From Lachnoanaerobaculum umeaense (GTDB lineage Bacteria > Bacillota > Clostridia > Lachnospirales > Lachnospiraceae), in assembly GCF_003589745.1 (NCBI RefSeq), contig NZ_CP032364.1:248001-312000 (forward strand): a stretch of 64,000 bases of DNA, read 5' to 3'. The notes below the pieces were generated by a model. The model searched no databases. It worked only from the letters and a program-made list of their open reading frames with translations, and was not told where the DNA came from. The translations under genes were made by a program, and so were the position numbers. Shown in pieces: positions 38,219 to 47,343 of the stretch (position 1 is its first letter; each line of letters starts with the position of its first letter).

Positions 38219-38872
38219 ATGAGACTTAGACATATAAAAGGTTGTGAGGATTTTATAACTGATGCAAAAGAATGCATTAGAGAGGACAAAGCTATAGCAT
38301 TAAAAGGAAATATACAGGATATATTTGAAGAAAAAAGACCTCTGCAAATAGAGATAGGTATGGGCAAGGGGCAATTTATTAGAAATATGGCAATGCGATA
38401 TCAGAATATAAACTTTATTGGCATAGAAAAATATGAAAGTGTATTGATGAAGGCAATACAAAGAAAAAGAAATCTGGAAACAGAGAAAAGTATAGATAAT
38501 TTAAGGTTTCTATGTGCAGATGCTAAGAAGCTTTCAGAAATATTTGAGGTAGGCGAGGTTGATAAGATATTCCTTAATTTCTCAGATCCATGGCCAAAGG
38601 ATAGGCACGCAAACAGAAGACTTACATCACCGGATTTTTTAAATATATATGATATTATATTAAAGAAAGATGGTGTAATAGAGTTTAAGACTGACAATGT
38701 GGGACTTTTTGAATATTCTCTGGAGGTGGTGAAGGATTCAAAGTGGAAATTGGATTTTTGTAGCTTTGACTTTCATTCGGAAAAAGAGTCTGAAGAAAAT
38801 ATAATGACAGAATATGAAGAGAAATTTTCAGGTCAGGGAAATAAGATTTGCAAAATGATTATAAGTAGATAA
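38219..38872 (+). CDS. trmB: tRNA (guanine-N7)-methyltransferase
   Basis: 217 residues, the usual size. Methylates G46 of tRNA using S-adenosylmethionine. The SAM motif is IEIGMGKGQFI; FLNFSDPWPKDRHANRRL is the strongly conserved catalytic and tRNA-binding signature. GGAG precedes the ATG by several bases. It lies alone between terminators, convergent with rpsT. Confidence 0.96.
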   Translation: MRLRHIKGCEDFITDAKECIREDKAIALKGNIQDIFEEKRPLQIEIGMGKGQFIRNMAMRYQNINFIGIEKYESVLMKAIQRKRNLETEKSIDNLRFLCADAKKLSEIFEVGEVDKIFLNFSDPWPKDRHANRRLTSPDFLNIYDIILKKDGVIEFKTDNVGLFEYSLEVVKDSKWKLDFCSFDFHSEKESEENIMTEYEEKFSGQGNKICKMIISR

Positions 38873-38898
38873 AAAATCCTGCCAAAAGATAGGAGAAA

Positions 38899-38936
38899 CA
38901 AAAAAACTCCAATGATGACGGTCATTGGAGCTTGTT
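38899..38936. terminator. Bidirectional terminator between trmB and rpsT
   Basis: CTCCAATGA/TCATTGGAG perfect stem with a 6-nt loop. An A7 run on the left gives rpsT a T-run; the right side (CTTGTTTTA) gives trmB a weaker one. Confidence 0.88.
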
Positions 38937-39203
38937 TTATGCATTGATACTATCAACAGCCTTTGAAAGTCTTGCAACCTTACGAGATGCATTATTCTTG
39001 TGATATACACCCTTTGATGCTGCCTTTGTAATCTCAACGATAGCATTCTTAAGGTTATCCTGAGCGAGCTTCTTGTCATTTGCTGCAACAGCACTCTCAA
39101 CTTTCTTAATAGCAGTTTTTACTTTTGATCTGATAGACTTGTTTCTCTCAGTTCTAACCAAAGCAACTTGAATTCTCTTTTTTGCTGATTTGATATTAGC
39201 CAC
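38937..39203 (-). CDS. rpsT: 30S ribosomal protein S20
   Basis: 88 residues. Read from a GTG at 39203, 6 nt after GGAGG, the protein begins MANIKSAKKRI as in S20 of other bacteria; an upstream TTG would add an untypical MEVI. Lys/Ala-rich helices and the ending KAVDSINA fit. S20 binds 16S rRNA at the foot of the small subunit. A non-ATG start is common in rpsT genes and may help autoregulation. The only clear housekeeping gene on the minus strand here. Confidence 0.96.
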   Translation of the reverse strand: MANIKSAKKRIQVALVRTERNKSIRSKVKTAIKKVESAVAANDKKLAQDNLKNAIVEITKAASKGVYHKNNASRKVARLSKAVDSINA

Positions 39204-39307
39204 AATTACCTCCAATAAATAAATAACTTTTTTGTTGAATAAAATTTTACTTCTAAAAGTTTATATTGAAGCCTGGACACGGACAGTTCAATCTAAACGC
39301 GAATATA

Positions 39308-39336
39308 ATTTTAGGATATTATAAGATGAATGTCAA
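39308..39336 (-). promoter_or_regulatory. Sigma-A promoter of rpsT
   Basis: On the minus strand, TTGACA, 17 bp, TAAAAT. The start would give a leader of about 100 nt. Confidence 0.65.
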
Positions 39337-39366
39337 GGTTTAAAGAAAAGTTTTAATAAATAAAAA

Positions 39367-39393
39367 TTAGCACTCAGGTATTGACAGTGCTAA
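39367..39393 (+). promoter_or_regulatory. CIRCE element (HrcA operator)
   Basis: TTAGCACTC, 9 bp, CAGTGCTAA. It matches the CIRCE consensus except for C in place of G at the first base of the right arm. HrcA is the heat-shock repressor that binds this site. Confidence 0.85.
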
Positions 39394-39409
39394 CAATTTA
39401 TGTTATAGT
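39381..39409 (+). promoter_or_regulatory. Promoter of the small heat-shock gene
   Basis: TTGACA, 17 bp, TATAGT. The -35 lies inside the CIRCE right half, so HrcA binding would block RNA polymerase. Confidence 0.75.
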
Positions 39410-39491
39410 ACAGCTATAACAAATAAGACATAGATAACAATCAAATGTTTTACTTGTAAATAATAATGAATACTAAAAAGGAGATATAGAT

Positions 39492-39914
39492 ATGTTAGTA
39501 CCTAGAAGAAGTTATAATTTATTTGATGATTTTTTTAATAATGATTTTTGGGGAGGAGATTTTAGAAAGTTTGAAGCTCCAAGTATGAAGACTGATGTTA
39601 AGGAAATTGACGGCAATTATGAGCTCAGTATAGAGGTGCCGGGATTTAATAAGGAAGAAATCACTGCAAGTTTAAAGAATGGCTACCTTACAATCAGTGC
39701 AAAGCATGAAGAAAATAATGATGAAAAGAATGAACAGGGGAAATACATCCGCAGGGAGAGAAGATTCGGTTCATGCCAGAGAAGTTTCTTTGTAGGAGAA
39801 GCAATAACCGAGGAAGATATCAAGGCTTCATATAATAACGGTATTTTGAAACTTACTTTACCTAAGGAGAAGGAGATCTTACCGGAATCACCGAAGACAA
39901 TCGCAATAGAATAA
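39492..39914 (+). CDS. Small heat-shock protein (Hsp20/alpha-crystallin family)
   Basis: 140 residues. An ATP-independent chaperone that binds unfolding proteins. The alpha-crystallin domain spans about 35-130: MKTDVKEIDGNYELSIEVPG, GYLTISAKHEE, RRERRFGSCQRSFFV and the conserved A-x-x-x-N-G-I-L motif (YNNGILKLTLPK). AAAGGAG precedes the ATG. Preceded by a CIRCE-controlled promoter and followed by its own terminator, so a single-gene heat-shock unit. Confidence 0.95.
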   Translation: MLVPRRSYNLFDDFFNNDFWGGDFRKFEAPSMKTDVKEIDGNYELSIEVPGFNKEEITASLKNGYLTISAKHEENNDEKNEQGKYIRRERRFGSCQRSFFVGEAITEEDIKASYNNGILKLTLPKEKEILPESPKTIAIE

Positions 39915-39922
39915 ACTTAAAG

Positions 39923-39950
39923 AAACTGCCTTAAAAGGCAGTTTTTATTT
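39923..39950 (+). terminator. Terminator after hsp20
   Basis: AAACTGCCTT/AAGGCAGTTT stem followed by TT and a T-rich tail. Confidence 0.88.
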
Positions 39951-40057
39951 TGAGTATTTTTATTAAGTTATTGCATTATATCTTGTATATTGCTGTACTT
40001 AGTGATATCATAAGTTTTTTAAAGAGAAGGATTTCTTATTAATATTGGAGGTTATTT

Positions 40058-41065
40058 ATGGCATTGATTTTACCAAAGGGTTATGATCCTGTACTAAGCG
40101 TAAGACAGACTCAGGAAGCGATAAAATATATCAGAGATACATTTCAAAAAGAATTTGGAAAGGAAATGAATCTGGAGAGGGTTTCTGCACCTTTATTTGT
40201 ATCAAAGTCAAGCGGTTTAAATGATAACTTAAGTGGAGTAGAGCGTCCTGTATCATTTGATATTCTTGGAGTACCAAATGAAGAGTATGAGGTTGTTCAA
40301 TCACTTGCAAAGTGGAAGAGAATGGCACTTGGCGAATATAATTTTGTACCGGGTGAAGGTCTGTATACAAATATGAATGCCATTAGAAGAGATGAGGAAC
40401 TTGACAATCTTCATTCCTGCTATGTAGACCAGTGGGACTGGGAAAAAGTAATAAGAAAAGAAGACAGAACTATAGAAGTATTGGAAGACACAGTAAGAAC
40501 TATATTTAAAGTTATAAAGCATATGGAGCATGAGGTGTGGTATAAATATCCTGAAGCGGTCAATCATTTGCCGGATGACATATACTTTATTACTTCAGAG
40601 GAACTTAGACAAAGATATCCTGATAAGACTCCTAAGGAAAGAGAATGTCTTATTACAAAAGAATATGGATGTGTTTTTGTAGAAAAAATTGGTGGTGCTT
40701 TAGGTGATGGTCAGCCACATGACGGTAGAGCTCCTGACTATGATGATTGGGAATTGAATGGAGATATTCTTTTCTGGTTTGAAAATCTAGACTGTGCATT
40801 GGAGATTTCAAGTATGGGCATCAGGGTAGATGAAACCGCTATGGAATATCAGTTAAAGACTGCAAATGCCATAGATAGAAAAAATCTGCCATTCCACAAG
40901 GCTCTTTTGGCAGGAGAACTTCCATATACAATAGGTGGTGGTATAGGACAGAGTAGACTTTGCATGCTATTGCTTAATAAAGCTCATATTGGAGAAGTAC
41001 AGTCCAGTGTATGGCCTGTTGAAATGATAGAGGCTTGCAAAAAGAATAGAATGATACTATTATAA
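40058..41065 (+). CDS. asnA: Aspartate--ammonia ligase (asparagine synthetase A)
   Basis: 335 residues, typical. Makes asparagine from aspartate, ammonia and ATP; related to class II aminoacyl-tRNA synthetases. Recognisable stretches are LEKVSAPLF-like LERVSAPLFVSKSSGLND, DQWDWEKVI, GDGQPHDGRAPDYDDW and GGGIGQSRLCMLLL (motif 3). GGAGG precedes the ATG. No T-box leader is seen in the 110-bp gap upstream. Confidence 0.96.
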   Translation: MALILPKGYDPVLSVRQTQEAIKYIRDTFQKEFGKEMNLERVSAPLFVSKSSGLNDNLSGVERPVSFDILGVPNEEYEVVQSLAKWKRMALGEYNFVPGEGLYTNMNAIRRDEELDNLHSCYVDQWDWEKVIRKEDRTIEVLEDTVRTIFKVIKHMEHEVWYKYPEAVNHLPDDIYFITSEELRQRYPDKTPKERECLITKEYGCVFVEKIGGALGDGQPHDGRAPDYDDWELNGDILFWFENLDCALEISSMGIRVDETAMEYQLKTANAIDRKNLPFHKALLAGELPYTIGGGIGQSRLCMLLLNKAHIGEVQSSVWPVEMIEACKKNRMILL

Positions 41066-41143
41066 ATATAGTAACTATCTTGAAAAATAAAAAAGTTTTT
41101 CAATGAAATGCAGTTTTTAGCAGGATTTAAAAGGGGAACTTTA

Positions 41144-41452
41144 ATGGCGAGAAAAAGAAAAAAAGCCATAGCAATATTAGAGAATAAATTTGCTATTGTT
41201 ACAGTTACTACTGTAGTATTATCTATGGCTATTATTTTGGGAGTAAAGGTAAACAGTATAAAAAAAGAACTTGTACAAAGAGAGTCCTATAAACAAAAGA
41301 TACTTGAAGAACTTGATAGTGAGAATGAAAGATCAAAAAAGCTTGAAGAACAAAGAAAATATGTTCAGACAGATAGCTATATAATAGAAATGGCAAGAGA
41401 AAAACTTGGCTTGGTTTTTCCAAATGAAATTGCTATAAAGGCAGAAAAATAA
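41144..41452 (+). CDS. FtsB/DivIC-like septum formation protein
   Basis: 102 residues from the ATG at 41144 (AAGGGGAA upstream). A basic N-terminus (MARKRKK), one membrane helix (about 16-38), then a coiled coil (about 40-75) and a C-terminal segment SYIIEMAREKLGLVFPNE, the conserved FtsB/DivIC motif. These bitopic proteins form part of the division complex. It is immediately upstream of tilS, a common position in Firmicutes. Confidence 0.82.
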   Translation: MARKRKKAIAILENKFAIVTVTTVVLSMAIILGVKVNSIKKELVQRESYKQKILEELDSENERSKKLEEQRKYVQTDSYIIEMAREKLGLVFPNEIAIKAEK

Positions 41453-41453
41453 T

Positions 41454-42962
41454 ATGTTAGATATAGATGCATTGAGTCATTTCATAGAAGATAATAATCT
41501 GATTGAAAAAAAAGATAGAATAGTACTTGGTGTAAGTGGGGGTGCAGATTCCATATGCCTCCTGCATACATTAAGCAGAATACAAAAAGCCTTAGAGATA
41601 AGGCTTTTTGTTGTACATATAAACCATGGTATAAGAGGTGAAGAAGCAAAACGTGATGAGAGGTTTGTTCAAGAGTTTTGTGAAAGGTTTAGTATAAGTT
41701 TTTTTTCGTTTTTTTGTGATATACCAAAAATGGCGAAAGATTTAAAATTAAGTGAAGAAGAAGCAGGTAGAAAAGCAAGATACGAGGCATTTGAAAAAGT
41801 TGCTGAAGGAATAGCAGTGGGTGAGAACATAGATATATCGAAAGTCAAGATAGCCGTAGCTCACAATAAAAATGATAATGCGGAAACTATACTACATAAT
41901 ATGTCCAGAGGAAGTGGGATTTCAGGATTGAAGGGAATACCGGCAAAAACCGAGAGAATCATTAGACCTCTTATTTCATTTTCCAGAGAGGAAATAGAAA
42001 ATTATTTAAGCGAAAATAATGTTGAGTATATGATTGACAGTACAAATCTTGAAAATGAATATACAAGAAATATCTTAAGAAATGAGGTGTTTCCAATCCT
42101 CAGAGAAAATGTTAATAGTAATGTAGTAAATAATTTTTATAAAAGTTCTAAGTTGGTATCAGAGGCAGATGAGTATTTTGAAAGTTTGGCTATAAAATTT
42201 TGTGAAAAAAATTTAAAAAACACCGGAAGCGGAGATTTTTTATTAAATAAGGAGAATATTCTAAAAGAGCCACATATATTAGCTACATATATCATTAGAT
42301 ATAGTTTAAAAGAGATATTAAAGTCTCAGAATTTCGGTATCAAAGATATAGGTATGGTACATATAGAGGATGTATGGAATCTTGCAAAGTCGGAAAACGG
42401 AAAAAAAATAGATTTGAAATATTCCATAAAGGTATATAATGAATATAGGGAACTGAGATTTAGTAGTAAACAAAAAAAAGCTGAATATGATAGTGATATT
42501 ATATCTCCTGAAATAAAATACAGTATTTTAGACGATTTTAATATGAATGATGTCCCTAAAGATGGTAATATCAGATGGCTGGATTTTGACAAAGTCATTG
42601 AAAATATAGTAAAATATAACAGGGGATCTTTGTGCATAAATAGCATTGTGGATAAAGATGATATGATAAAAATTATAGAAGAAAATATTACCATGAGACA
42701 GTATATGGGTGGAGATTTTATCCATATAAAATCAGGAAGAAAGGCAATAAAGAAGCTTTTTACTGATGAGAAGATAGCCGCAGGAATCAGGAGCAAACAT
42801 GCAGTACTTGCAATAGGGGCAGATATTTTGTGGATATTTGGATGCGGAGATATTTATAATACCGGACTTAACAGAACCGGTGAACTCTACAATATAGATA
42901 GCAATACAAAAAATATTTTAAAAATAGAATTAATTAGGAGCGAATATGAAGGAAAAAGTTGA
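41454..42962 (+). CDS. tilS: tRNA(Ile)-lysidine synthase
   Basis: 502 residues. Modifies C34 of the CAU-anticodon tRNA(Ile) to lysidine with ATP. The PP-loop SGGADS is at 28-33, followed by VVHINHGIRGEEAKRDE and NKNDNAETILHNMSRGSG. The C-terminal TilS domain (MGGDFIHIKSGRKAIKKLFTDEKI) is present. It starts 1 bp after the previous stop and overlaps hpt by 17 bp. Confidence 0.95.
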   Translation: MLDIDALSHFIEDNNLIEKKDRIVLGVSGGADSICLLHTLSRIQKALEIRLFVVHINHGIRGEEAKRDERFVQEFCERFSISFFSFFCDIPKMAKDLKLSEEEAGRKARYEAFEKVAEGIAVGENIDISKVKIAVAHNKNDNAETILHNMSRGSGISGLKGIPAKTERIIRPLISFSREEIENYLSENNVEYMIDSTNLENEYTRNILRNEVFPILRENVNSNVVNNFYKSSKLVSEADEYFESLAIKFCEKNLKNTGSGDFLLNKENILKEPHILATYIIRYSLKEILKSQNFGIKDIGMVHIEDVWNLAKSENGKKIDLKYSIKVYNEYRELRFSSKQKKAEYDSDIISPEIKYSILDDFNMNDVPKDGNIRWLDFDKVIENIVKYNRGSLCINSIVDKDDMIKIIEENITMRQYMGGDFIHIKSGRKAIKKLFTDEKIAAGIRSKHAVLAIGADILWIFGCGDIYNTGLNRTGELYNIDSNTKNILKIELIRSEYEGKS

Positions 42963-43476
42963 TATATTAATATCAGAAGAGGAAATTCGTACAAGAATTT
43001 TGGAGATTGCAGAAAAGATCAATGAGGACTATAAGGGCGAGGAACTTACTCTCATATGTGTATTAAAGGGTGGAGTAATGTTTATGTGTGATCTTGCCAA
43101 GAGACTTGATCTAAATGTAAGGCTTGATTTTATGAGTGTTTCAAGCTATGGGGCTGAAACCAAGAGTTCAGGTGTGGTTAAGATTGTAAAGGATTTGGAT
43201 AACAGTATTGTAGATAAGAATGTTCTTGTGGTAGAGGATATCATTGATTCGGGAAATACATTGTCATATCTTATGGATATATTACAAAAGAGAGGACCGA
43301 AGTCTATAAAGCTTTGTACTCTCCTTGATAAGCCTTCAAGAAGAGAGAAGATGGATGTACATGTAGACTATGTATGTTTTGAAATAGAGGACAAGTTTGT
43401 AGTGGGTTATGGACTTGATTATGACCAAAAATATAGGAATCTGCCTTATATTGGAGTCATGGAACTCTCAGAATAG
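42946..43476 (+). CDS. hpt: Hypoxanthine phosphoribosyltransferase
   Basis: 176 residues. Salvages hypoxanthine or guanine with PRPP. The PRPP-binding motif [12 protein letters not shown] is present, with [11 protein letters not shown] and [19 protein letters not shown] near the end. The tilS-hpt-ftsH order is conserved widely in Firmicutes, supporting the call. AGGAG lies just upstream inside tilS. Confidence 0.97.
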   Translation: MKEKVDILISEEEIRTRILEIAEKINEDYKGEELTLICVLKGGVMFMCDLAKRLDLNVRLDFMSVSSYGAETKSSGVVKIVKDLDNSIVDKNVLVVEDIIDSGNTLSYLMDILQKRGPKSIKLCTLLDKPSRREKMDVHVDYVCFEIEDKFVVGYGLDYDQKYRNLPYIGVMELSE

Positions 43477-43487
43477 ATTGGAGCGAA

Positions 43488-45299
43488 ATGAAAAGAGTAG
43501 ATAATCCTGTAAGAATGTTTTTCTTACTGTTTGTTGTAGCACTTGTAATATGGCTGATCTTTAACATGGGAAATCAGCTTAGTATTGTTAAATTGAACTC
43601 GACTCAGTTTAATGCAGTGGTTGAGGAAGGCAATATTGGACTGATTGAGATAAGACAGAATTCACAGACACCTACAGGTGAGGCTATAATTCACTTTAAT
43701 AATGAAAAGGGTGAGGTACATTATTTTATATCTGATGTAAATGAATTCACAAGGAAAATGGATTCAAGTAATATAACATATATATTAGAAGATGTTCCAC
43801 GGGATAGTGTTTTTACAAATACAATATTGCCGATAGGTTTGACTGCTGTTATGATAATGTTTTTCATAGTTTATATGAATGGTAGAATTGCAGCAGGTGG
43901 TAGTGGCAATAATAAGATGATGAATTTTGGCAAAAGTAGGGCTAGAATTGTAAAGACAACAAATGTGAACTTTTCAAAGGTGGCAGGACTTGAAGAGGAG
44001 AAGGAGGAACTGGCTGAGGTTGTGGATTTCTTAAAGGATCCGGGTAAGTATACTAAGCTTGGTGCAAGGATTCCAAAGGGAATAATACTTGTAGGACCTC
44101 CGGGAACAGGAAAGACACTCCTGGCAAAAGCAGTAGCAGGAGAGGCAGGAGTGCCATTCTTTACAATATCAGGTTCTGACTTTGTTGAGATGTTTGTAGG
44201 TGTAGGTGCAAGTAGAGTGAGAGATCTCTTTGAGGATGCCAAGAAAAATGCACCATGTATTATATTTATAGATGAGATAGATGCAGTGGGCAGAAGAAGA
44301 GGTTCAGGACTTGGTGGAAGCCATGATGAGAGAGAGCAGACCCTAAATCAACTTTTGGTTGAGATGGACGGTTTTGCAGGAAACCAGGGTATCATTGTGA
44401 TGGCAGCTACAAATAGAGTGGACATTTTGGATCCGGCACTTCTTCGACCGGGAAGATTTGACAGAAAAGTGGCAGTAGGTAGACCGGATGTAGCAGCCAG
44501 AGAGGCAATATTAAAGATACATGTGTCATCAAAGCCTTTGGCAGATGATGTTGACTTACATTCAGTTGCTAGACAGACATCAGGATTTACGGGTGCAGAT
44601 CTTGAAAATCTGATGAATGAGGCGGCAATACTCTCTGCAAGAGAGGGTAAAGCATATATATCTTCAAATGATATAAATAGGGCATTTATAAAAGTGGGAA
44701 TAGGTACAGAGAAAAAGTCAAGGATAGTAAGTGAAAAGGAAAAGGCAATTACTGCTTATCATGAGGCAGGGCATGCAATACTTTTTAGAGAACTGGAAGG
44801 AGTAGGACCTGTGCATACTATTTCTATTATACCTACCGGTGTAAGTGCAGCAGGATATACTATGCCATTACCGAGTGAGGATAAGATGTTCCATACCAAA
44901 TCCGGTATGCTAAATGATATTATGGTGAGCCTTGGAGGAAGGATAGCCGAAGAAATAATCTTTGGAGATATTACAACAGGTGCAAGCTCTGACATTAAGC
45001 AAGCGACTAAGGTTGCAAAGGCTATGGTTATGGAGTTTGGTATGAATGAGAGAGCCGGACTTGTAAATTATGGCAATGAAGGTGATGAGATTTTTATAGG
45101 AAGAGACTTCGGTCAAACTAAGGCATATAGTGAAGAAACTGCAAATATGATAGATGAAGAAATAAGAAATATTATTAATGATTGCTATAAAAAGGCAAGA
45201 GAAATAATATTGAAGAGAAAATATGTTCTTGAATCATGTGCAGCACTTCTTATAGAAAAAGAAAAAATTGGTTTTGAAGAATTTGAGGCATTGTTTTAG
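43488..45299 (+). CDS. ftsH: ATP-dependent zinc metalloprotease FtsH
   Basis: 603 residues. Membrane AAA+ protease that degrades regulatory and damaged membrane proteins. Two membrane helices (about 12-30 and 112-130) flank an extracytoplasmic domain. Walker A GPPGTGKT is near 203-210, Walker [12 protein letters not shown], the SRH arginines are in RPGRFDRKV, and the zinc motif HEAGH starts at 425. Its C-terminus is short, but all core parts are present. The next gene starts on the base after its stop codon. Confidence 0.98.
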   Translation: MKRVDNPVRMFFLLFVVALVIWLIFNMGNQLSIVKLNSTQFNAVVEEGNIGLIEIRQNSQTPTGEAIIHFNNEKGEVHYFISDVNEFTRKMDSSNITYILEDVPRDSVFTNTILPIGLTAVMIMFFIVYMNGRIAAGGSGNNKMMNFGKSRARIVKTTNVNFSKVAGLEEEKEELAEVVDFLKDPGKYTKLGARIPKGIILVGPPGTGKTLLAKAVAGEAGVPFFTISGSDFVEMFVGVGASRVRDLFEDAKKNAPCIIFIDEIDAVGRRRGSGLGGSHDEREQTLNQLLVEMDGFAGNQGIIVMAATNRVDILDPALLRPGRFDRKVAVGRPDVAAREAILKIHVSSKPLADDVDLHSVARQTSGFTGADLENLMNEAAILSAREGKAYISSNDINRAFIKVGIGTEKKSRIVSEKEKAITAYHEAGHAILFRELEGVGPVHTISIIPTGVSAAGYTMPLPSEDKMFHTKSGMLNDIMVSLGGRIAEEIIFGDITTGASSDIKQATKVAKAMVMEFGMNERAGLVNYGNEGDEIFIGRDFGQTKAYSEETANMIDEEIRNIINDCYKKAREIILKRKYVLESCAALLIEKEKIGFEEFEALF

Positions 45300-47321
45300 A
45301 TGAATATTGAAGGTATTTTTAGTGATGAAACAAGTGATTATGTATCAATACAAAGCCTTGAGAATAGACAAGAAATACGAATACAGATAAGAGTTTTTAA
45401 GGATGATAAACCGGATATTATATGGGTAGATCACCAAAGCGGTAGTGAATTAAAGATGGAAAAACTTCACTCAAGCGAGTACTTTGATTATTATTATGTT
45501 GATTTGATTGATATGGATTATTTTAAATATTATTTTAAAATAATTGACGACAAGAAGATATTTTATTACACAAGATTTGGGATTACAGATTATTTAAAAG
45601 AAGATACATTATTTGAATATAATAAAAATTTTTCTTTACCTGAATGGGCTAAGGGAGCTTTGATGTATCAGATCTTCATTGATAGGTTTAATCGTGGAGA
45701 TGAAACAAATGATGTAGTAGATGATGAGTATATCTATATAGGCCTGCCGGTAAAGCATAAGGAAAATTGGAACGAATATCCTTCAAATTTTGATGTGGGA
45801 TATTTTTATGGCGGAGATTTAGAAGGTGTTTTACAAAAATTGGACTACTTAAAGGACTTTGGGGTTGAGGTAATATACTTTAACCCTCTCTTTGTATCAC
45901 CATCAAATCATAAATATGATACTCAGGATTATGATTATATCGATCCACACATAGGAAAGATAGTGGAAGATGCAGAAGGTGTTTTAGGTGAGTTTGATAG
46001 TGACAATAAAAATGCACTTAAGTATGTGAAAAGAGTAACCGTAAAGAAAAATCTTGAGGCGAGTAATGAGTTGTTTGTAAAGCTGGTGAAAGAGGCACAT
46101 AATAGAAATATAAAAGTAATTATAGATGGGGTTTTCAATCACTGTGGTTCATTTAATAAATGGATGGATAAAGAAGGTATTTATAAAAGAGCAGATGAAA
46201 GCTATCCTATAGGTGCATATTGGTCAGAATCCAGTGAGTTCAGATCCTATTTTAATTTTGTAGGAGATGAGTATGACGGATGGTGGGGACATGATACATT
46301 GCCAAAACTATACTATGAAAACAGCAAAAAACTTATTGATGAGATATTGCGTATTGGACAAAAATGGGTATCACCGCCATTCAATGTAGATGGATGGAGA
46401 CTTGATGTAGCGGCAGATTTGGGATACAGTATTGAATTTAATCATAGGTTTTGGTCTATGTTTAGGAAGTCTGTAAAGAGTGCAAATAAAAATGCACTCA
46501 TTTTGGCAGAACACTATGGTGATCCAAGTTATTGGATGGATGGAAAGTGCTGGGATGGAGTAATGAACTATGACGGTTTTATGGAGCCGGTGAGCTGGTT
46601 TTTGACAGGTCTTGAAAAGCATTCAGATAGAGAGGATATGAGTCTGAAGGGAAATTCGGATATGTTCTTTATTATGTTAAAGAATGCCTTGGGTAAGATG
46701 CATTATGATGCAATATTGGTATCTATGAATCAGCTCTCAAACCATGACCATTCAAGATTCCTTACCAGAACAAATGGTATTGTGGGCAGAATAAACACAC
46801 ATAAATCAGAGGATGCAAGTGCAGGAGTAAGTCTTGAGGTTATGAGACAGGCTATAATGATGCAGTTAACTCTGCCGGGTGCACCTACAGTGTACTATGG
46901 TGATGAGGTTGGAGTGTGCGGTTTTACAGATCCGGACAGTAGAAGAACCTATCCATGGGGAAGTGAAAACTTGGAACTGTTGGAGTATCATAGATACCTG
47001 AACAGATGGCATAGACTTAGAAAAGAACTTAGACATGGATCTCTTATAAAGCTTATTTCAAGCAATGGTACAGTGGGATATGCCAGAGTGTCTAAAGAAA
47101 ATATATCAGTAATTATAATTCATTCGGGTAAGGACAAGAGAAAGCTCGACATTCCACTATATCTTACCGGAATGAGAGATAATGCCGCAATAAGCAGAGT
47201 AATATATACAAGTCCATCAGGATATAATGTAGGAAGAGTTACATATTTTAGTGATAATGGTTATTTGAGCCTTGAGATAGAGCCAAACTCAGGATATTTA
47301 TTGGTGAGTGAAAACTTGTAA
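45300..47321 (+). CDS. GH13 alpha-amylase-family enzyme (neopullulanase/cyclomaltodextrinase-like)
   Basis: 673 residues, no signal peptide, so probably cytoplasmic. An N-terminal beta-domain (about 1-110) resembles CBM34. The (beta/alpha)8 barrel carries the four GH13 regions: IIDGVFNHCG, WRLDVAADLG with the nucleophile Asp, ILAEHYGD with the acid/base Glu, and LSNHDHSRF. A family-type insert lies between barrel strands 3 and 4. It likely hydrolyses maltodextrins or glycogen branches. It starts directly at the ftsH stop codon, without a gap, and the ribosome site would lie in ftsH. Confidence 0.9.
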   Translation: MNIEGIFSDETSDYVSIQSLENRQEIRIQIRVFKDDKPDIIWVDHQSGSELKMEKLHSSEYFDYYYVDLIDMDYFKYYFKIIDDKKIFYYTRFGITDYLKEDTLFEYNKNFSLPEWAKGALMYQIFIDRFNRGDETNDVVDDEYIYIGLPVKHKENWNEYPSNFDVGYFYGGDLEGVLQKLDYLKDFGVEVIYFNPLFVSPSNHKYDTQDYDYIDPHIGKIVEDAEGVLGEFDSDNKNALKYVKRVTVKKNLEASNELFVKLVKEAHNRNIKVIIDGVFNHCGSFNKWMDKEGIYKRADESYPIGAYWSESSEFRSYFNFVGDEYDGWWGHDTLPKLYYENSKKLIDEILRIGQKWVSPPFNVDGWRLDVAADLGYSIEFNHRFWSMFRKSVKSANKNALILAEHYGDPSYWMDGKCWDGVMNYDGFMEPVSWFLTGLEKHSDREDMSLKGNSDMFFIMLKNALGKMHYDAILVSMNQLSNHDHSRFLTRTNGIVGRINTHKSEDASAGVSLEVMRQAIMMQLTLPGAPTVYYGDEVGVCGFTDPDSRRTYPWGSENLELLEYHRYLNRWHRLRKELRHGSLIKLISSNGTVGYARVSKENISVIIIHSGKDKRKLDIPLYLTGMRDNAAISRVIYTSPSGYNVGRVTYFSDNGYLSLEIEPNSGYLLVSENL

Positions 47322-47343
47322 GCAACAGTCGGTTGGAGAACAT

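Noticed and set aside
39951..40057. Possible T-box before asnA
   Set aside because: About 110 bp only, without the T-box core or specifier stem.
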